A stretch of 64,000 nucleotides of DNA from Niveibacterium microcysteis (GTDB taxonomy: Bacteria > Pseudomonadota > Gammaproteobacteria > Burkholderiales > Rhodocyclaceae), in assembly GCF_017161445.1 (NCBI RefSeq), contig NZ_CP071060.1, positions 248,001 through 312,000 on the forward strand, written 5' to 3'. Positions 63,565-64,000 of the stretch are shown here, piece by piece. The position numbers and the translations under genes are program-made. The notes under the pieces were generated by a model that saw nothing but the letters and a program-made list of their open reading frames with translations, was not told the DNA's origin and did no database searches. Each line of letters opens with the position of its first letter. Position 1 is the first letter of the stretch.

Positions 63565-64000
63565 ATGAAGCGATACGAAGGACGATCGGTACGCCTGGTT
63601 GAAGTCGGCCCGCGCGACGGGCTACAGAACGAGAAGCAGGCGGTGCCCACCGCGACCAAGCTCGCGCTGATCGCGAAGCTCGCAGATGCGGGCTTGTCGG
63701 TGATCGAGGCGACCGCCTTCGTGTCACCCAAGTGGGTGCCGCAGATGGCCGATTCGGCCGAGGTGATGGCCGGTCTGCCGCAGCGGGCCGGTATCCGCTA
63801 CCCGGTGCTCGCACCGAATCTCAAGGGGTTTGAGGCTGCCGTGGCTGCGGGGGCGAAAGAGGTGGCGATCTTCACCGCGGCATCCGAGACCTTCTGCCGC
63901 AAGAACACGAACTGTTCGGTGGATGAGAGTTTCGAGCGTTTTGCGCCGATCATGGCCGCCGCGCGCGACGCCGGGGTGGCTGTCCGGGGCTACGTGTCTT
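63565..64000 (+). CDS. liuE: Hydroxymethylglutaryl-CoA lyase, N-terminal part (cut by window end)
   Basis: The first 145 codons are inside the window and the frame is open at its end. [36 protein letters not shown] and [16 protein letters not shown] are the HMG-CoA lyase signatures. It cleaves HMG-CoA to acetoacetate and acetyl-CoA, the last step of leucine degradation. ATG at 63565 lies 105 bases after the divergent TonB-like gene, with GGGTGAG upstream as a modest ribosome-binding site. The rest of the gene lies beyond the window. Confidence 0.92.
   Translation, partial: MKRYEGRSVRLVEVGPRDGLQNEKQAVPTATKLALIAKLADAGLSVIEATAFVSPKWVPQMADSAEVMAGLPQRAGIRYPVLAPNLKGFEAAVAAGAKEVAIFTAASETFCRKNTNCSVDESFERFAPIMAAARDAGVAVRGYVS

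Overview
The window is about 64 kb of GC-rich, densely coding chromosome with the gene order of a betaproteobacterium. Rhodocyclales (Azoarcus, Thauera, Niveibacterium or Uliginosibacterium type) is the most likely order. This rests on the def-fmt-htpX-rsmB-DUF4390-ntrY-ntrX block facing lysM-dprA-smg-topB, on an S-adenosylhomocysteine (SAH) riboswitch upstream of ahcY, on a class I PHA synthase, and on leucine-degradation (liu) genes. The order-level call is inference. No rRNA, tRNA, CRISPR array, phage or transposase gene was seen.

1-0.97 kb: end of a branched-chain amino-acid ABC transporter operon (livG tail, livF) closed by a strong terminator. 1-9.25 kb, minus strand: housekeeping and signalling block def, fmt, htpX, DUF3293, rsmB, DUF4390, ntrY, ntrX. 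The ntrX product has lost the ATPase motifs of its AAA+ domain. 9.4-16.8 kb, plus strand: LysM protein, dprA, smg, topB, an orphan solute-binding protein, a GFA protein and a DUF924 protein. 16.9-20.8 kb, minus strand: methyl-cycle operon ahcY, HExxH lipoprotein, tlyA, metF behind a promoter and SAH riboswitch.

20.9-35.9 kb: exported and accessory proteins. These include a TIG-repeat metzincin lipoprotein, rsuA, a TRIC-type membrane protein, a dienelactone hydrolase, a POTRA/HEAT-like protein, two S9 peptidases, a questin-oxidase-like protein, and a DUF3300/DUF2950 pair. 35.9-41.7 kb: carbon storage and acyl-CoA metabolism, with phaC and an MBL hydrolase diverging from liuA (isovaleryl-CoA dehydrogenase) and a thiolase. 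41.7-51.6 kb: an ImpA/M60-like metalloprotease lipoprotein, an AraC regulator fused to an HDOD-like domain, two EamA transporters around an SDR, a thioredoxin-like lipoprotein, and two small membrane or lipoprotein genes.

51.7-64 kb: a catabolic run on the plus strand: acyl-CoA dehydrogenase, two tandem HCCA-isomerase-like genes, a methyltransferase, liuB, liuC, a cupin, liuD, a Dabb protein, a ghrA-like reductase, a Nudix hydrolase and liuE (cut by the window edge). Together with liuA, these would take isovaleryl-CoA through methylcrotonyl-, methylglutaconyl- and HMG-CoA to acetoacetate and acetyl-CoA; the thiolase and PHA synthase nearby could use the products. The one large non-coding stretch (57.96-59.0 kb) holds a roughly 700-bp element with near-perfect terminal inverted repeats and internally inverted arms, sitting inside the liu run. 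The least ordinary items are that element, the AraC-HDOD fusion, the degenerate NtrX, and two unrelated lipoprotein metalloproteases resembling O-glycoprotein-targeting families.
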